Shown here piece after piece: positions 14,954 to 26,638 of a DNA stretch of 64,000 nucleotides. How positions within the stretch are numbered: the stretch's first letter is position 1; every line of letters starts with the position of its first letter. The DNA lies in contig CAZVMN010000004.1 of NCBI GenBank assembly GCA_964629015.1, positions 124,001 to 188,000 of the forward strand. Direction: 5' to 3'. The notes beneath the pieces are model-generated. The model was not told the DNA's origin, made no database searches, and worked only from the letters and a program-made list of their open reading frames with translations. The stretch comes from Oceanococcus sp964629015. Its GTDB lineage: Bacteria; Pseudomonadota; Gammaproteobacteria; Nevskiales; Oceanococcaceae. Made by a program: the position numbers and the translations under genes.

Positions 14954-16798
14954 TCAACCACCCCCCAATGCCAAGGCGACCCGGTAGGTCAGCAATGCAG
15001 CGCCATAGGCCAGCGCGAACAGCAAAGCCGTGGTTCCCAGGGTCACGCGCCACGAGTTCGTCTCACGCTTGATCACTGCGATCGTGGACAAACACTGCGG
15101 TGCGAACACATACCACGCCAGCAGGGAGAATGCGGTCGCCAGCGACCATTGCGCCGCGATCAAACCACTCAGGCTTGCGGTGACGGCCTCGTCACTACCA
15201 GACAAGGCATAAACAGTTGCCAACGCGCTGACCGCCACCTCGCGCGCCGCCAAGCCGGGAATCAAAGCGATGCAGATTTGCCAGGTAAACCCGATCGGCG
15301 CAAAGATCGGCTGCATCAGATGCCCCAGCTGACCAGCGAAGCTGTAATCAATCGCGGGCCCAGTCGCGCCCTCAGGCGGCGCCGGGAATGTTGCCAGGAA
15401 CCACAGCAACACGGTCAAGCTCAAGATAATTCCGCCAACACGGCGGATAAAAATTTTGCTGCGTTCCCACAAGCCCAAAAACACATTCAATGGATCGGGA
15501 ATGCGATACGTCGGCAGTTCCAGCATCAAAGCGTGTTCCGTCTTGTCGCGCCGGAGCAGCTTCATGGCGTAAGCCACCAGCAAAGCGCTGAAAATGCCTG
15601 CGAAGTACAGCGCGAAAAGCGTGATGCCTTGCAAATTGAACACACCGGCAACCTCCTGACGCGGCACGAAGGCGCCGATCAAAAGTGCATAAACCGGCAA
15701 GCGCGCTGAGCAAGTCATGAGCGGCGCAACCACGATCGTGGCGAGGCGGTCGCGCGGGTCCTGGATGCTGCGCGTCGCCATGATGCCGGGAATGGCGCAG
15801 GCAAAGCTCGACAACAACGGGATAAATGAGCGCCCGGTAAGACCGGCACCGACCATCAGACGATCAAGCAGAAACGCAGCACGCGGCAAGTAGCCCGACT
15901 CCTCCAGGATCAAGATGAACAGGAAGAGAATCAGAATCTGTGGCAGAAAAATCACCACACCACCCAGCCCGGCGATCAGCCCATCCACCAACAAACTTTG
16001 CAGCAGACTATCGGGCAGGACGGCGGTAACAGCGTCGGCCGTTGCAGTGGTCACCCACTCAATCAGCCCCATGAGAGGCTCGGCCCAGGCATACACAGCC
16101 TGGAACATGAAAAACATGACCAACGCCAATGAGGCCAAGCCAAGAACGGGGTGCAACAACAGCGCATCCAGACGATCATCCACCGGTGAGGTCGGCACCG
16201 CTTGCTTCACACTGGATTGCAAAATGTGATGGACGCGCTGATGCAGATCATCCATAGACGGCTGAATCGACGGCAAATCCACGCCCTGACCCAAACGCTC
16301 GCGCAGAGCCGCTACCCCTTTGTGTTTCAGCGCCACAGTTTCGACCACGGGCACGCCCAAAGCGGCGGATAAAGCCGGCAAATCGATTTCGATACCACGG
16401 CGCCGCGCCAGGTCCATCATGTTGAGCGCGACCAACATCGGCCGCCCGGTGGCGAGCATTTCCAGCACGAAACGCAAATGCAATCGCAGATTGGTCGCAT
16501 CGATGACGCACACGATCAAATCCGGCGCCGATTCGCTGGCATGCGTGCCCGAACACACCTGATAGGTCACTTCCTCATCCGGGCTGGCCGCATTGAGGCT
16601 GTAAGTCCCCGGCAAATCCAGGACGCGAACCTGACGGCCATCGCGCGTCGCAAAAAAGCCTTCCTTGCGCTCAACCGTAACCCCCGGGTAGTTGGCGACT
16701 TTCTGCCGACTCCCGGTCAAGCGGTTGAACAAAGCCGTCTTGCCGCTGTTGGGGTTGCCGACCAAGGCAATGTTCAGATCCCACACCTGCGTACTCAT
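14954..16798 (-). CDS. feoB: Ferrous iron transporter FeoB
   Basis: Inner-membrane Fe2+ permease with an N-terminal GTPase. The G domain shows G1 GNPNSGKT (residues 15-22), the G2 region YPGVTVERKEG, G3 DLPGTYSL and G4 NMMD. About eight or more hydrophobic helices with nucleoside-gate and core domains follow, including a conserved GRSFIPLLSSFACAIPGIMA segment. At 614 residues it is shorter than E. coli FeoB (773), lacking C-terminal extensions. The ATG overlaps the feoA stop by four bases. A Fur box precedes the operon. Confidence 0.97.
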   Translation of the reverse strand: MSTQVWDLNIALVGNPNSGKTALFNRLTGSRQKVANYPGVTVERKEGFFATRDGRQVRVLDLPGTYSLNAASPDEEVTYQVCSGTHASESAPDLIVCVIDATNLRLHLRFVLEMLATGRPMLVALNMMDLARRRGIEIDLPALSAALGVPVVETVALKHKGVAALRERLGQGVDLPSIQPSMDDLHQRVHHILQSSVKQAVPTSPVDDRLDALLLHPVLGLASLALVMFFMFQAVYAWAEPLMGLIEWVTTATADAVTAVLPDSLLQSLLVDGLIAGLGGVVIFLPQILILFLFILILEESGYLPRAAFLLDRLMVGAGLTGRSFIPLLSSFACAIPGIMATRSIQDPRDRLATIVVAPLMTCSARLPVYALLIGAFVPRQEVAGVFNLQGITLFALYFAGIFSALLVAYAMKLLRRDKTEHALMLELPTYRIPDPLNVFLGLWERSKIFIRRVGGIILSLTVLLWFLATFPAPPEGATGPAIDYSFAGQLGHLMQPIFAPIGFTWQICIALIPGLAAREVAVSALATVYALSGSDEAVTASLSGLIAAQWSLATAFSLLAWYVFAPQCLSTIAVIKRETNSWRVTLGTTALLFALAYGAALLTYRVALALGGG

Positions 16799-17052
16799 GC
16801 GGCAACCTCAGGAGTGACCGAAATGCGTTCCGCTTCGCTGCGGCGCAGTGCGAAACGCGTGCTACCGATTTGGATCAGCACAGGATCGCGACCAATCGGA
16901 CCCCAGGTCTGCAACCGCACACGCTCGCCGGGCACGAATCCCAGGCTGCGCAATCGGCGTGCAATGCTGTCCTCCGAACCACGATCCGCCACGGAGACCA
17001 CGCACGCGAATTGGCCACGTTTGAGTTGATGCAAGCTAATGGGGGCGGACAA
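16795..17052 (-). CDS. feoA: Ferrous iron transport protein FeoA
   Basis: An 85-residue SH3-like cytoplasmic protein required for FeoB-mediated Fe2+ uptake. Family elements are the opening MSAPISLHQLKRGQFACVV, RLRSLGFVPGERVRLQTWGPIGRDPVLIQIG-type blocks and the C-terminal FALRRSEAERI. The start is TTG at 17050-17052, five bases after AGGAG; no ATG is available upstream. The first gene of feoA-feoB-small membrane protein. Confidence 0.95.
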   Translation of the reverse strand: MSAPISLHQLKRGQFACVVSVADRGSEDSIARRLRSLGFVPGERVRLQTWGPIGRDPVLIQIGSTRFALRRSEAERISVTPEVAA

Positions 17053-17095
17053 GATCGCTCCTGGAATTGTTGATAAATCCAGTGCGCATCATAAT

Positions 17096-17110
17096 TGACA
17101 ATGATTCTCA
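17096..17110 (-). promoter_or_regulatory. Fur box upstream of feoA
   Basis: TGACAATGATTCTCA fits the 7-1-7 Fur palindrome TGATAATnATTATCA with two mismatches, and its arms are 6/7 complementary. It sits 44 bp upstream of the feoA start, where it would cover a candidate -35/-10 region (TTGCTA, 18 bp, TATGAT on the minus strand). Iron repression of feoAB is the expected outcome. Confidence 0.8.
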
Positions 17111-17120
17111 GTAGCAAAAA

Positions 17121-20009
<2,889 letters not shown>

Positions 20010-20097
20010 AGTCGCTCCTGTCATTGTGCGCGTGGCCTCGCGGCGCGCAGTTTACTGAGGTCTGCCGGGATTGAACACAGCCAAAGTGCCAGGACAC

Positions 20098-20121
20098 AAA
20101 AAAGCCCGCCTCACGGCGAGC
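20098..20121 (-). terminator. Intrinsic terminator after the amidohydrolase gene
   Basis: On the minus strand GCTCGCC-GTGA-GGCGGGC forms a 7-bp stem (one G-U pair) followed by six T. It lies 16 bp past the amidohydrolase stop and separates that gene from rapA. Confidence 0.88.
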
Positions 20122-20136
20122 TTCGCAAGATCCGAT

Positions 20137-22050
20137 TCAAGCCGCTTGTGGCAGCGTTGAACGATCCACATCATCGCTCTGGCCGGCGCGTAATACGCGT
20201 CCCAGCCGGGTCTTGCCGACAATCGGGGTAAAACCACCATCGCGCCACGCTGCCTGACCGGCAACCCATACTGCGGTGACAACACCATCAGAGCGATTGA
20301 CCATCTGCTCGTGGCCAAACTCCTGACGAAATTCCAGGCGCGTCTTGCGTTCCGAGTCGTATGCGCGCAAGGCGCGCGGATCGAGCAGCAGCAGATCGGC
20401 TGTGCGGCCAACCTCGACCAGCCCGACGTCCAAACCGAAAAACTCCGCCGGATCACGGGTCAAACGACGCACATGTTCAGCCACCGCCGCATCACCATCG
20501 GCCATGATCAGTTGCAGACCTCGCAAATTGGCGTCGTAGAACGCCATATTGGTGAGATGGGCGCCGGAATCGTTGAAACCGGGCAAGCTCATCGGATCGG
20601 TCAGGGCCCGTTTGTATACTTTTGCGTCCGCATTGGCTGCGAGCACATACCAGCGCAGATCGGTATCAAACAGTTGCAGCAAGGCGAGCAGAAAATCTGC
20701 GTCATCTTCAACGCTGAAGGCCAAACGACCGAACACCTGAGCCTCTTCCTGATTGATCGCCCGACCACTGCGCTTCCAATCCACAAACCGCATATAAATC
20801 TGCGCCAGGGTTTGATCCTTCCACGCCGCCAGAGGACGCTCGGTCATGACCATGTCGGCCAAATCTCGGGTTAGCGTGTCGTCCATGATGTTCAGACGAC
20901 GTTTGAGACGTGCCACCGAAAAGCCACGTTTGTCGTGATTCCACATGGCCTTGAAACGGGCGCGGTACGCCGGATCGTTGAGCAAAGCCATGCGCGCTTC
21001 GCGATCTTCCAGATCCGGCTCGTTGAGTTCACGCATTTCCGCAATCTCTTCAGCCAGCGGCGTGATCATCCCATCGGCGTAAACCTTGAACGGAGCGGCG
21101 AGCGCCTGCAGACGAAACTGCCCGTTGAGCCAACGCGAATTGATCAAACGCATAAGGAACAGCCCCATGCGCAGGATGGATTTGTTGGAACTGACGTCCA
21201 GCGCGGCAACCGCTGTCACCTTGAGCGGCTTGCCAAACAAGCGACCACTGCTGAGCAGGAAATTGCGTAAGGTGCCCAGACGACTGTCCTTAGGTGGTGT
21301 CGCCTGCCACACCCGTCCATAGCGACGTACCACGTTGGTCAGTCGTTTGAGTTCGGCATAGGAGCCAAATTGGGTGGGAATCTTGCGCCGGCGATTCGGG
21401 TCGTTGGCGAGGTAGTGGAATGGCAACGCGTCTGTGGAGAAACCGGCATAACCCTCCTGCATGCCTTTATCCACCAACGTTTCCATGCGCGACAGCTCAT
21501 CTTCTGTCGGTTCACGGGTGACTGAACCCTGCAGACCCATCACCTCTGCGCGCAACATCGAGTGCGGGATCAATGGCACCACATTGGGGCCCAGTGCGAG
21601 TCGGTCAAAATGATTCAGGTAGCTGCCGCTGTCATCCCAGTCGACGGCGTCCGCGACCTTGCTCAGCACCGACTTGGGCACGTTTTCCACCCGTGCGAAG
21701 CAATCCACAATCGGATCTTCGCCATTGCGGCGTTGCGCGCCAAAGGCCAAACCCAGCGAGCAGTTCGACATCACCACCGTGGTCGTGCCGTGGCGCAACA
21801 CCTCAGGCAGCGCCGGCGCCAGCTCCACTTCCAGATCAAGATGGGTGTGCACATCAAGCAGGCCCGGCATCAGCCACTGGCCTTCTGCGTCGACCAACTC
21901 ATCAGCGCGTGCGCTATCCAGACTCGCGCCGCGTGCGACCACGCGGCCACCCGCAATCGCGACATCCTCAACAACGGGAGGCGCCCCGCTGCCATCGAAT
22001 AGCTTTGCACCACGGATCAACACATCCCAGCGCTCGGTTTGCAGCGTCAT
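20137..22050 (-). CDS. Amidohydrolase, N-acyl-D-amino-acid deacylase-like
   Basis: A 637-residue metal-dependent hydrolase of the amidohydrolase superfamily. The N-terminal beta-sandwich (RGAKLFDGSGAPP) leads to the metal-binding HTHLDLE motif near residue 70, then HGTTTVVMSNCSLGLAFG with the cysteine typical of the D-aminoacylase group. A later catalytic-type NDSGAHL block lies near residue 500, and the C-terminal sandwich carries GRTADLLLLDPRAL. It is longer than classical D-aminoacylase (about 480 aa), with an insert around residues 300-420. Substrate unknown. ATG with GGAG upstream; monocistronic, with its own terminator. Confidence 0.88.
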   Translation of the reverse strand: MTLQTERWDVLIRGAKLFDGSGAPPVVEDVAIAGGRVVARGASLDSARADELVDAEGQWLMPGLLDVHTHLDLEVELAPALPEVLRHGTTTVVMSNCSLGLAFGAQRRNGEDPIVDCFARVENVPKSVLSKVADAVDWDDSGSYLNHFDRLALGPNVVPLIPHSMLRAEVMGLQGSVTREPTEDELSRMETLVDKGMQEGYAGFSTDALPFHYLANDPNRRRKIPTQFGSYAELKRLTNVVRRYGRVWQATPPKDSRLGTLRNFLLSSGRLFGKPLKVTAVAALDVSSNKSILRMGLFLMRLINSRWLNGQFRLQALAAPFKVYADGMITPLAEEIAEMRELNEPDLEDREARMALLNDPAYRARFKAMWNHDKRGFSVARLKRRLNIMDDTLTRDLADMVMTERPLAAWKDQTLAQIYMRFVDWKRSGRAINQEEAQVFGRLAFSVEDDADFLLALLQLFDTDLRWYVLAANADAKVYKRALTDPMSLPGFNDSGAHLTNMAFYDANLRGLQLIMADGDAAVAEHVRRLTRDPAEFFGLDVGLVEVGRTADLLLLDPRALRAYDSERKTRLEFRQEFGHEQMVNRSDGVVTAVWVAGQAAWRDGGFTPIVGKTRLGRVLRAGQSDDVDRSTLPQAA

Positions 22051-22114
22051 CGATATCTCCTCGTTCTTGGCTTGGATGCTACCGCGAAGCTCGTACCACC
22101 GGGGTCGTAAAATC

Positions 22115-23533
22115 TCAGGACTTTTTCGACTTTATGCGATGTCGAATCATGCGATCACGCTTGCGCCGTTGCCCGGTGGACAGCTCGTTTTTGCGATCTT
22201 TGTACGGGTTGTCACTGGTCTTGAACTGCAAATGCACGGGCGTGCCATCAAGTTCAAAAGCTTGCCGGAACGCATTGACCAGATAACGCCGGTAATTGTT
22301 ATTGAGTTTCTCGGTCTGATTGCCGTGAATCACAATCGTTGGCGGGTTGCGTCCACCCTGATGGGCGTAGCGCAATTTGATACGTCGCCCCGCAACAGCC
22401 GGTGGCGGATGCGCGTGCACGGCCTTCTCCAGCACCGCAGACAACGCCGAGGTGCTGAGATCACAAAACGCCGCGCGATGCGCTTTGCCAACGGCTTGCA
22501 TCAATTCCCTAAGACGTGATCCGTGCAAGGCCGAGATGGTGACAAAACTGGCGTAATCCAGAAACGGAAGCTTGCGCTCGACCTCAGATTTGATCTGGGA
22601 CCGCTGCTCTTCTTCCAGACCATCCCATTTGTTGATCGCAACCACAATCGCGCGCCCGCTCTCCGCGACCATCCCGAGTATGCGCGCATCTTGGGCACCC
22701 ACCCCTTCACGCGCGTCGATCAGGGCGACAACCACATTGGCCGCTTCAATCGCCTGCAGGGTTTTGACCACACTGAACTTCTCAATGCGGTCGTAAACCT
22801 TGGCTTTGCGCCGCAAACCCGCGGTATCAATCAGGGTGAAGGGTTTGCCGTGGTAGTCGAATTGAACTTCGACGCTGTCGCGCGTCGTACCCGCAACCTC
22901 CGAGGCGATCACCCGATTCTCACCGACCAAGCGATTGAGCAAGGTGGATTTGCCCGCATTTGGTCGCCCGACCAAAGCCACCGCCACACGCCCGTGTTCA
23001 CGACGCGGCTTGGCGTTCGGAGCCAATTGAATTTTGCCAGCCAAGGTCTCGCGCAATTGGCCCAAGCCCTGCCCATGAGCCGCGGCAATACCCAAAGGCT
23101 CACCCAGGCCCAGCGAGAAGAACTCCGCAGCCACCACATCGCGCTCCAGGCCTTCGCACTTGTTCATGACCAGACAGGTCTTGGCTGCGTGTGGGCGCAA
23201 CATTTTGGCGATGGATTGATCTTCGCCGACCACGCCCGCGCGACCGTCAACCATGAACAGGACGAAATCGGCTTCCTCAATGGCCAGCCGGCTTTGTTCG
23301 GCGACGCTGGCATCCAGGCCTTCGGCCTGCTCCATGATGCCGCCGGTATCGACCACGATGCAGTGACCGTCCGCGACATCGGCAAGTCCGTACTGACGGT
23401 CGCGGGTCAACCCGGCTTCATCAGCGACCAGTGCATCACGCGTGCGCGTCAGCTGATTAAACAGCGTGCTCTTGCCGACATTGGGGCGCCCCACCAGCGC
23501 CACCGTAGGCGCAACCAACGGGGCATTATCCAT
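22115..23533 (-). CDS. der: Ribosome biogenesis GTPase Der (EngA)
   Basis: Essential double GTPase for 50S subunit assembly. Two G domains are visible. The first has GRPNVGKST near residue 16, DEAGLTRDRQYG and DTGG. The second has GRPNAGKSTLLNRL near residue 191, AGTTRDSVEV, DTAGLRRKAKV and NKWD. A KH-like C-terminal domain ends with a lysine/arginine-rich tail. 472 residues is within the family range. Last gene of the ndk-rlmN-pilF-rodZ-ispG-hisS-yfgM-bamB-der cluster, 6 bp after bamB. Confidence 0.98.
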   Translation of the reverse strand: MDNAPLVAPTVALVGRPNVGKSTLFNQLTRTRDALVADEAGLTRDRQYGLADVADGHCIVVDTGGIMEQAEGLDASVAEQSRLAIEEADFVLFMVDGRAGVVGEDQSIAKMLRPHAAKTCLVMNKCEGLERDVVAAEFFSLGLGEPLGIAAAHGQGLGQLRETLAGKIQLAPNAKPRREHGRVAVALVGRPNAGKSTLLNRLVGENRVIASEVAGTTRDSVEVQFDYHGKPFTLIDTAGLRRKAKVYDRIEKFSVVKTLQAIEAANVVVALIDAREGVGAQDARILGMVAESGRAIVVAINKWDGLEEEQRSQIKSEVERKLPFLDYASFVTISALHGSRLRELMQAVGKAHRAAFCDLSTSALSAVLEKAVHAHPPPAVAGRRIKLRYAHQGGRNPPTIVIHGNQTEKLNNNYRRYLVNAFRQAFELDGTPVHLQFKTSDNPYKDRKNELSTGQRRKRDRMIRHRIKSKKS

Positions 23534-23539
23534 GTTGTG

Positions 23540-24694
23540 TTATCCGGCCGAGTTGACTGGAATCCAGTCCAGTGCACGAAGACGGCCACCGCGGCCGAGC
23601 ACATAAACCACGCCATCGGCAGACTGCATCGGACGATTCACCGCATCGTCAACCACCTTGCGGCGCCCGATGATCTTGCCATCCGCTGACGAGACGGCGT
23701 GCATATAACCTTCGAAATCGCTGACCAGCACATTGCCCTTGAACGCCAACGGCGCGCTCAGGCCTCGATGCTTAAGTTGGTCCTGCTCCCAAAGCGCGGC
23801 GCCATTGCTGGGATCCAAGCACCACAACACGGCGTCGGCGTCGGTCACGTACAAGCAACGGCCATCGAAATCCATACCGGTGTAGCTGGCCAGACTGCGG
23901 CGCCACAAGGCACGACCGTTGGTGGTCGCCAGAGCGACCAAATCGCCGCCATAACTGGCGGCAAAAAGCACATCGTTGACCAGCAAAAGATCGGCGTCCA
24001 CATCCACGATACGCTCGATTTCCGAGCGCCCGGTCGGCAGGCTGACAGCCTCTTCCCAAACCGGCTCACCGGTGTTGCGATCGAGCGCGATCACACGACC
24101 GTTGTCCATCCCGATATAAGCCGCCGTGCTGTCGAGCACGGTGTTGCCGGAGCCGCGCAGAATCAAAGCCGGCACCGAACGGTTGACCGTCCAGCGACGC
24201 TCGCCATCGGTGGGGTTCAAACCGTAAATGCGACCGTCACCGCTGCGGATCACGATCAGATCACGATCCCCAACCGGTGGCGCAAGCACTTCACTGCTCA
24301 GTTCGGTGGTCCAGCGCACCGCGCCATCACCGGCCTCCACGGCGATCGCTTCACCACTCAATGTGCCAAACACCAGGGCCCCGTCGGCCAGCGCCGGACC
24401 GGCAGAAAGTCGATAGTCGGTTTTCTGCGACCACAAGGTCTTGCCATCGCTGTCCAGTGCCTGAATACGCCCCTTACTGTCACCGACGAAAACGCGCCCC
24501 GCCGCAAGCAACGGACGCAATCCACTGAGTCCCTGGCTGTCAGCCGTTTTGGCGGCCCAGCGGCTCTCACCGCGCACCTGAGGTTCGGCAATTTGGCGCA
24601 ACGGTTCCGGCTTGGCGACCGTTGATTTTCCGGAGCACGCGGCGAGCGCACTCGCTGCGAGCAACAGGAGTAAGGTTTGGCGCATGATCAACAT
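23540..24694 (-). CDS. bamB: Outer membrane assembly lipoprotein BamB
   Basis: Accessory lipoprotein of the BAM complex that inserts beta-barrel proteins into the outer membrane. A 384-residue precursor with a lipoprotein signal (LLAASALAAC, lipobox LAAC, acylated Cys about residue 20). An eight-bladed PQQ-like beta-propeller follows, with repeated Trp/Gly-rich blade ends such as GDGAVRWTTEL and TNGRALWRRSL. The ATG at 24694 is followed by a second one at 24685; the first has GAGG four bases upstream. Five bases after yfgM. Confidence 0.95.
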   Translation of the reverse strand: MLIMRQTLLLLLAASALAACSGKSTVAKPEPLRQIAEPQVRGESRWAAKTADSQGLSGLRPLLAAGRVFVGDSKGRIQALDSDGKTLWSQKTDYRLSAGPALADGALVFGTLSGEAIAVEAGDGAVRWTTELSSEVLAPPVGDRDLIVIRSGDGRIYGLNPTDGERRWTVNRSVPALILRGSGNTVLDSTAAYIGMDNGRVIALDRNTGEPVWEEAVSLPTGRSEIERIVDVDADLLLVNDVLFAASYGGDLVALATTNGRALWRRSLASYTGMDFDGRCLYVTDADAVLWCLDPSNGAALWEQDQLKHRGLSAPLAFKGNVLVSDFEGYMHAVSSADGKIIGRRKVVDDAVNRPMQSADGVVYVLGRGGRLRALDWIPVNSAG

Positions 24695-24699
24695 CGGCC

Positions 24700-25323
24700 T
24701 CAGTTCAAGGCGTCCAGCTTCTGCTGAACGGTATTGTTGTCGATAAAGTCTGCATTGCTGGCCAGGGCCGCTTCATACGCTTCGCGTGCAGTCTGGGCAT
24801 CCCCAGCGGCGGCCGCGATATCCCCTTTGAGATCGCTGTACAGCGGTGCGTAACCGTTGTCCGGCGCGGAACTCAAAGTCTCAATCGCTTCATCGGTTTT
24901 ACCCTGCGCCCACAGTGCACGGCTCAAGCGAAGCGTCGCCAGCCCCTGCAAAGCAACATCCTTTTGGCCATCCACGACCTTGCGCAGCGTGGCTTCAGCG
25001 GCACTCCAATCACCGGCATCAGCCTGTGCTTGTGCCAGCGCCAAATTGGCCTGAGCCACATAGGGTGACTTGGGATACGCCTGGGCCAGAGACTCAATGT
25101 CGCTGCTCGCGGCGTCCCGTTGACCGGTCGCCAGCATCGCTTTGATCGACTCAAAAGTCAGCGAAGCGCTAGCCGCCTGAGCATTGCTGTACTGACCGTA
25201 GTACTGCCAACCCAAAATGCCGCCGAGACCCAGGACCAGGCCCGCCAGCAAGGACAGCCAATTCTCCTTCCACCACGTCTGCAGGGCTTCCACTTGTTCC
25301 TGATCGGATTTTTCGAATTCCAC
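24700..25323 (-). CDS. yfgM: YfgM family SecYEG-associated protein
   Basis: A 207-residue single-pass inner-membrane protein. In E. coli YfgM associates with the SecYEG translocon and the chaperone PpiD. The cytoplasmic N-terminus has EQVEALQTWWKENW, followed by one TM helix (LSLLAGLVLGLGGILGW). The periplasmic TPR-like domain (about residues 45-207) has repeated A-x-A-x-A helices. The start is GTG with GAGG eight bases upstream. Located between hisS and bamB, its conserved position. Confidence 0.93.
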   Translation of the reverse strand: MEFEKSDQEQVEALQTWWKENWLSLLAGLVLGLGGILGWQYYGQYSNAQAASASLTFESIKAMLATGQRDAASSDIESLAQAYPKSPYVAQANLALAQAQADAGDWSAAEATLRKVVDGQKDVALQGLATLRLSRALWAQGKTDEAIETLSSAPDNGYAPLYSDLKGDIAAAAGDAQTAREAYEAALASNADFIDNNTVQQKLDALN

Positions 25324-25366
25324 GTTTATCCTCGAATCAACAGTGCGGCTTTGTCACCGCTTTGAA

Positions 25367-26638
25367 TCATGCGGCCTGATAGTGCCGCTGTATAAATTCC
25401 ACAGCTTCGGACCAACTCATATGCGTCTGGTTCGGCTCGGCGCGCAGCGCCTTGACCTGCACCTGCCGCTGGGCCCATTCGTCCTCACCCACAATCAAAG
25501 CCCAATCCGCCCCTGACTGATCCGCCCGTTTCAGCTGGGCTTTGAGCTTGCCGCTGGACGAAACCTGACTACGCACGCCAGCATCGCGCAACTGCTCAGC
25601 CAAGGCTGTCGCCGCGCATCCCACATCACCCAGCGCGCAAACATAGGCTTGCGGCGTCTGCGTGATACGGACATCACCGTCCAGCGCTTTGATCAGCAAC
25701 ACCACGCGCTCCAGGCCCATGGCGAAACCAATCGCCGGCACATCGCCGCCACCCAACTGACTGACCAGCGCATCATACCGCCCGCCAGCACACACCGTAC
25801 CCTGCGCGCCCAAACGATCGGTGGTCCACTCAAAAACCGTGCGGCTGTAGTAGTCCAGACCACGCACCAGACGCGGGTTCAATGTGTACGCGATACCCAG
25901 GGCAGCGAGCCCCTCCTGCACCGCGAGGAAATGCTCGCGCGACTCCACGTCGAGGTAGTCATCAAATACCGGCGCGTCCGCCACAATCTCGCGGGTGCGC
26001 TCCACCTTGCTGTCGAAGATGCGCAAGGGATTGGTCGTGAGACGACGCCGTGAATCGTCGTCGAGCTCCGCCTCAAACGGCGTGAGGTAGTCCACCACGG
26101 CCTGACGGTAATTCGCGCGCGCCTCGCTGGTGCCCAAGGTATTGAGCTCCAGGGTCACCGCATCGCGCAAACCCAGCTCGCCGAGCAGGCGGGCGGACAA
26201 GGCGATGACCTCAACATCGACATCCGGTCCGGCCATACCGTAGGCCTCAACGCCAATCTGTTCGAACTGACGATAACGCCCAGCCTGCGGGCGTTCATGT
26301 CGAAACATCGGCCCGGAATACCAGAAACGTTGCTGCTGATTGTGCAGCAAACCGTTGTCGATACCCGCACGCACGCAGCCCGCCGTGCCTTCCGGCCGCA
26401 AGCTCATGGAGGTTTTTTCACGGTCGGAGAAGGTGAACATTTCCTTCTCGACGATATCCGTGGCTTCACCGACCGAACGGCTGAACAGCTCAGTGGCTTC
26501 CATCAGTGGCAAGCGCACTTCGCCATAGCCGTACAGATCCATCACCTGCTGGGCGCGCGCAAGCACACCGCGCCACCAGGCCGTGTCTTCAGGCAATACG
26601 TCGTTAAAGCCCCGCAGGGCGCGGACACGCTGACTCAT
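25367..26638 (-). CDS. hisS: Histidyl-tRNA synthetase
   Basis: Class II aminoacyl-tRNA synthetase charging tRNA-His; a cytoplasmic homodimer. 423 residues, the usual length. Motif 2 region FRHERPQAGRYRQFEQIGVEA, the histidine-A loop LVRGLDYYSRTVFEW, and motif 3 GFAMGLERV are clear; the C-terminal anticodon-binding domain begins near residue 325. ATG overlaps the ispG stop by four bases. Confidence 0.98.
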   Translation of the reverse strand: MSQRVRALRGFNDVLPEDTAWWRGVLARAQQVMDLYGYGEVRLPLMEATELFSRSVGEATDIVEKEMFTFSDREKTSMSLRPEGTAGCVRAGIDNGLLHNQQQRFWYSGPMFRHERPQAGRYRQFEQIGVEAYGMAGPDVDVEVIALSARLLGELGLRDAVTLELNTLGTSEARANYRQAVVDYLTPFEAELDDDSRRRLTTNPLRIFDSKVERTREIVADAPVFDDYLDVESREHFLAVQEGLAALGIAYTLNPRLVRGLDYYSRTVFEWTTDRLGAQGTVCAGGRYDALVSQLGGGDVPAIGFAMGLERVVLLIKALDGDVRITQTPQAYVCALGDVGCAATALAEQLRDAGVRSQVSSSGKLKAQLKRADQSGADWALIVGEDEWAQRQVQVKALRAEPNQTHMSWSEAVEFIQRHYQAA

